NCBI GenBank assembly: GCA_036850595.1 | Contig: CM072154.1 | Location: 10,547,330-10,611,329 of the forward strand | Reading direction: 5' to 3' | Length of the DNA: 64,000 nucleotides | Source: Rhyacichthys aspro | Taxonomy: Eukaryota; Chordata; Actinopteri; Gobiiformes; Rhyacichthyidae | Shown: piece by piece, positions 62,897 to 64,000 of the stretch | How positions within the stretch are numbered: the stretch's first letter is position 1 | Layout: every line of letters begins with the position of its first letter | Translations under genes and position numbers: made by a program | The notes under the pieces: model-generated | Databases searched by the model: none | Told to the model about the DNA's origin: nothing | The model's input: the letters and a program-made list of their open reading frames with translations, nothing else

Positions 62897-63947
62897 TTAA
62901 AACATTTCCTGTCAAAATACAAAAAAAAAATAAGTAATGGAAGGGTTTTTTTTTAATTGTATGACAATTTTGTGTACCTGTTCCAGATCTATCTTCTTGT
63001 TGATATCAGAGGCAAGTTCTTGTCGCACATTTTCTTCCTGTTGTTATGATTACAAATATTTAGTCAGTGTGATATTTAAACAGATAACGTAACTCCATTA
63101 ATCAAGGACACAAAAAGACCAAACTAACTCAACCTTGGGGAAACTTTGGTAAGGTGACATTTACCTTTGTTAAAACAGATAAGCTTAACTAGAAAGCATA
63201 TTTATTAATGCAAAATGTATTTCTTCTAATCTTAATCTCTCCCTCATGGGAACAGCTGACACTTCACAGCTGCTGTTTGTTGTAAAAGATCAGTGCAGTA
63301 AGATCACATTGTGCTGTATACCTTTTGCCTCTCAGCAGCTGTCTGCTGAGCAAAGAGAATAGCATCATGAACAGAAAGGAAAAGATTACAGCGGGATATG
63401 TTGCCGTCATCAAAAGCTCCACCGTCTTCAAGTTCTTTGTACACCTGGGCTAGTGGGCAGCAACAAACACAGACAACAAATATCACACTGAGTCACAGTA
63501 AAATCTGCAATGAAGACGAATTTCACTGGTCATTATCAGTCAAGGATTTCAATTTTACCCTGAACATTGGCCAGATATAGCCGGATGCCCAACATTTTGT
63601 AGCTTGTGTACATCTGCATGGAAAAATAGGCAGTTTATTAAAAATAACAATACAAGGCAATATGCACCTCACAACTTGACACAATTGCTTAGGACCTTTA
63701 TCAACACTTTGATGCCCATCAGGTCAGTAAAGCAGACTCCTGCCATGTCGAGAATGAGAGTGTGAAAGGGGACCGGTTGGGACTCAAGTGTGACATTGGA
63801 GTGGCCAGGCACCTCTAACTCCTCAGCCTGCCCACCCTGCTCAGTGTCACTGCAGTGGAAGTTGATGTAGCTGGTTGGAGGTTCAGCTTTGCTGGCAGTG
63901 CCATCAGTTAAATCAAAGTCATTTTGTAGTTCAAGCTGAGATATGGT
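62897..63947 (-). CDS. slc26a9: SLC26 anion transporter, C-terminal STAS region (SLC26A9-like), partial
   Basis: The last five coding exons on the minus strand are 63947-63696 (84 codons), 63613-63559, 63449-63322, 63037-62978 and 62908-62897. Phases agree throughout (0, 0, 1, 0, 0). The first exon holds the variable STAS insertion and then HTLILDMAGVCFTDLMGIKV, a central strand and helix of the STAS domain. The second gives YKMLGIRLYLANVQ and the third QVYKELEDGGAFDDGNIS and LFLSVHDAILFAQ, the end of the domain. The fourth encodes EENVRQELASDINKKIDLEQ and the last only EMF before TAA. The LDMAGVCF-DLMGIK wording and the DLEQEMF ending point to SLC26A9, a chloride transporter of epithelial membranes whose STAS domain faces the cytosol. 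The transmembrane exons lie beyond 64000. The mammalian protein, as I recall, continues past EMF by about a dozen residues, so the C-terminus looks shortened. The donor after the first exon (GTCCTA) is weak. Confidence 0.85.
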
Positions 63948-64000
63948 CTAAAGTCAAGAAGAAATACAGACTCGTATGAAGAAATGGCTAGTATAATTGA

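Noticed and set aside
1..64000. CRISPR arrays, phage genes, operons or toxin-antitoxin pairs
   Set aside because: No regularly spaced direct repeats and no bacterial gene structure; all evidence indicates an intron-containing vertebrate genome.

Overview
The window looks like vertebrate nuclear DNA, almost certainly from a ray-finned (teleost) fish. It is AT-rich, has split genes with GT-AG introns and AATAAA signals, carries decayed Tc1-like and hAT-like DNA transposons of the kind common in fish, and contains two genes recognisable from vertebrate families. No bacterial operon, phage, CRISPR array, rRNA or tRNA could be supported.

Layout. (1) 1-1519: a probable two-exon gene on + encoding an unrecognised 108-residue secreted-peptide-like protein, with a 5' exon, one intron, the ORF at 975-1301 and a poly(A) signal. 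(2) About 1.5-52 kb: a roughly 50-kb gene desert. It holds decayed mobile elements (about 1556-2130, 10725-10830, 34048-34800, 36663-37071, 45016-46695), a CpG-rich orphan promoter-like island (30240-31030), CTCF-like motifs (26482, 26573, 44323), TAAT-rich candidate enhancer stretches (28728-28780, 37710-37740) and a 98-N assembly gap (43506-43603) flanked by corrupted-looking homopolymer sequence. (3) 52.1-56.64 kb: tmdd1 on +, complete, five coding exons, 256 residues, with a possible upstream non-coding exon. (4) 56.64-62.79 kb: mostly featureless, with one weak membrane-protein-like exon candidate on -. (5) 62.79-63.95 kb: the last five exons of an SLC26 anion transporter on -, closest to SLC26A9, encoding the end of the STAS domain; its upstream exons lie beyond the window.

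tmdd1 and the slc26 gene are convergent neighbours, and nothing here indicates a shared pathway. The desert may hold long-range regulatory DNA for a gene outside the window, but this is inference from motif content only. The most useful leads are the orphan peptide gene, the isolated promoter island at 30-31 kb, the paired CTCF-like sites, and the apparently shortened C-terminus of the SLC26A9-like protein. Statements about family members outside the window rest on recall, since no alignment could be run.
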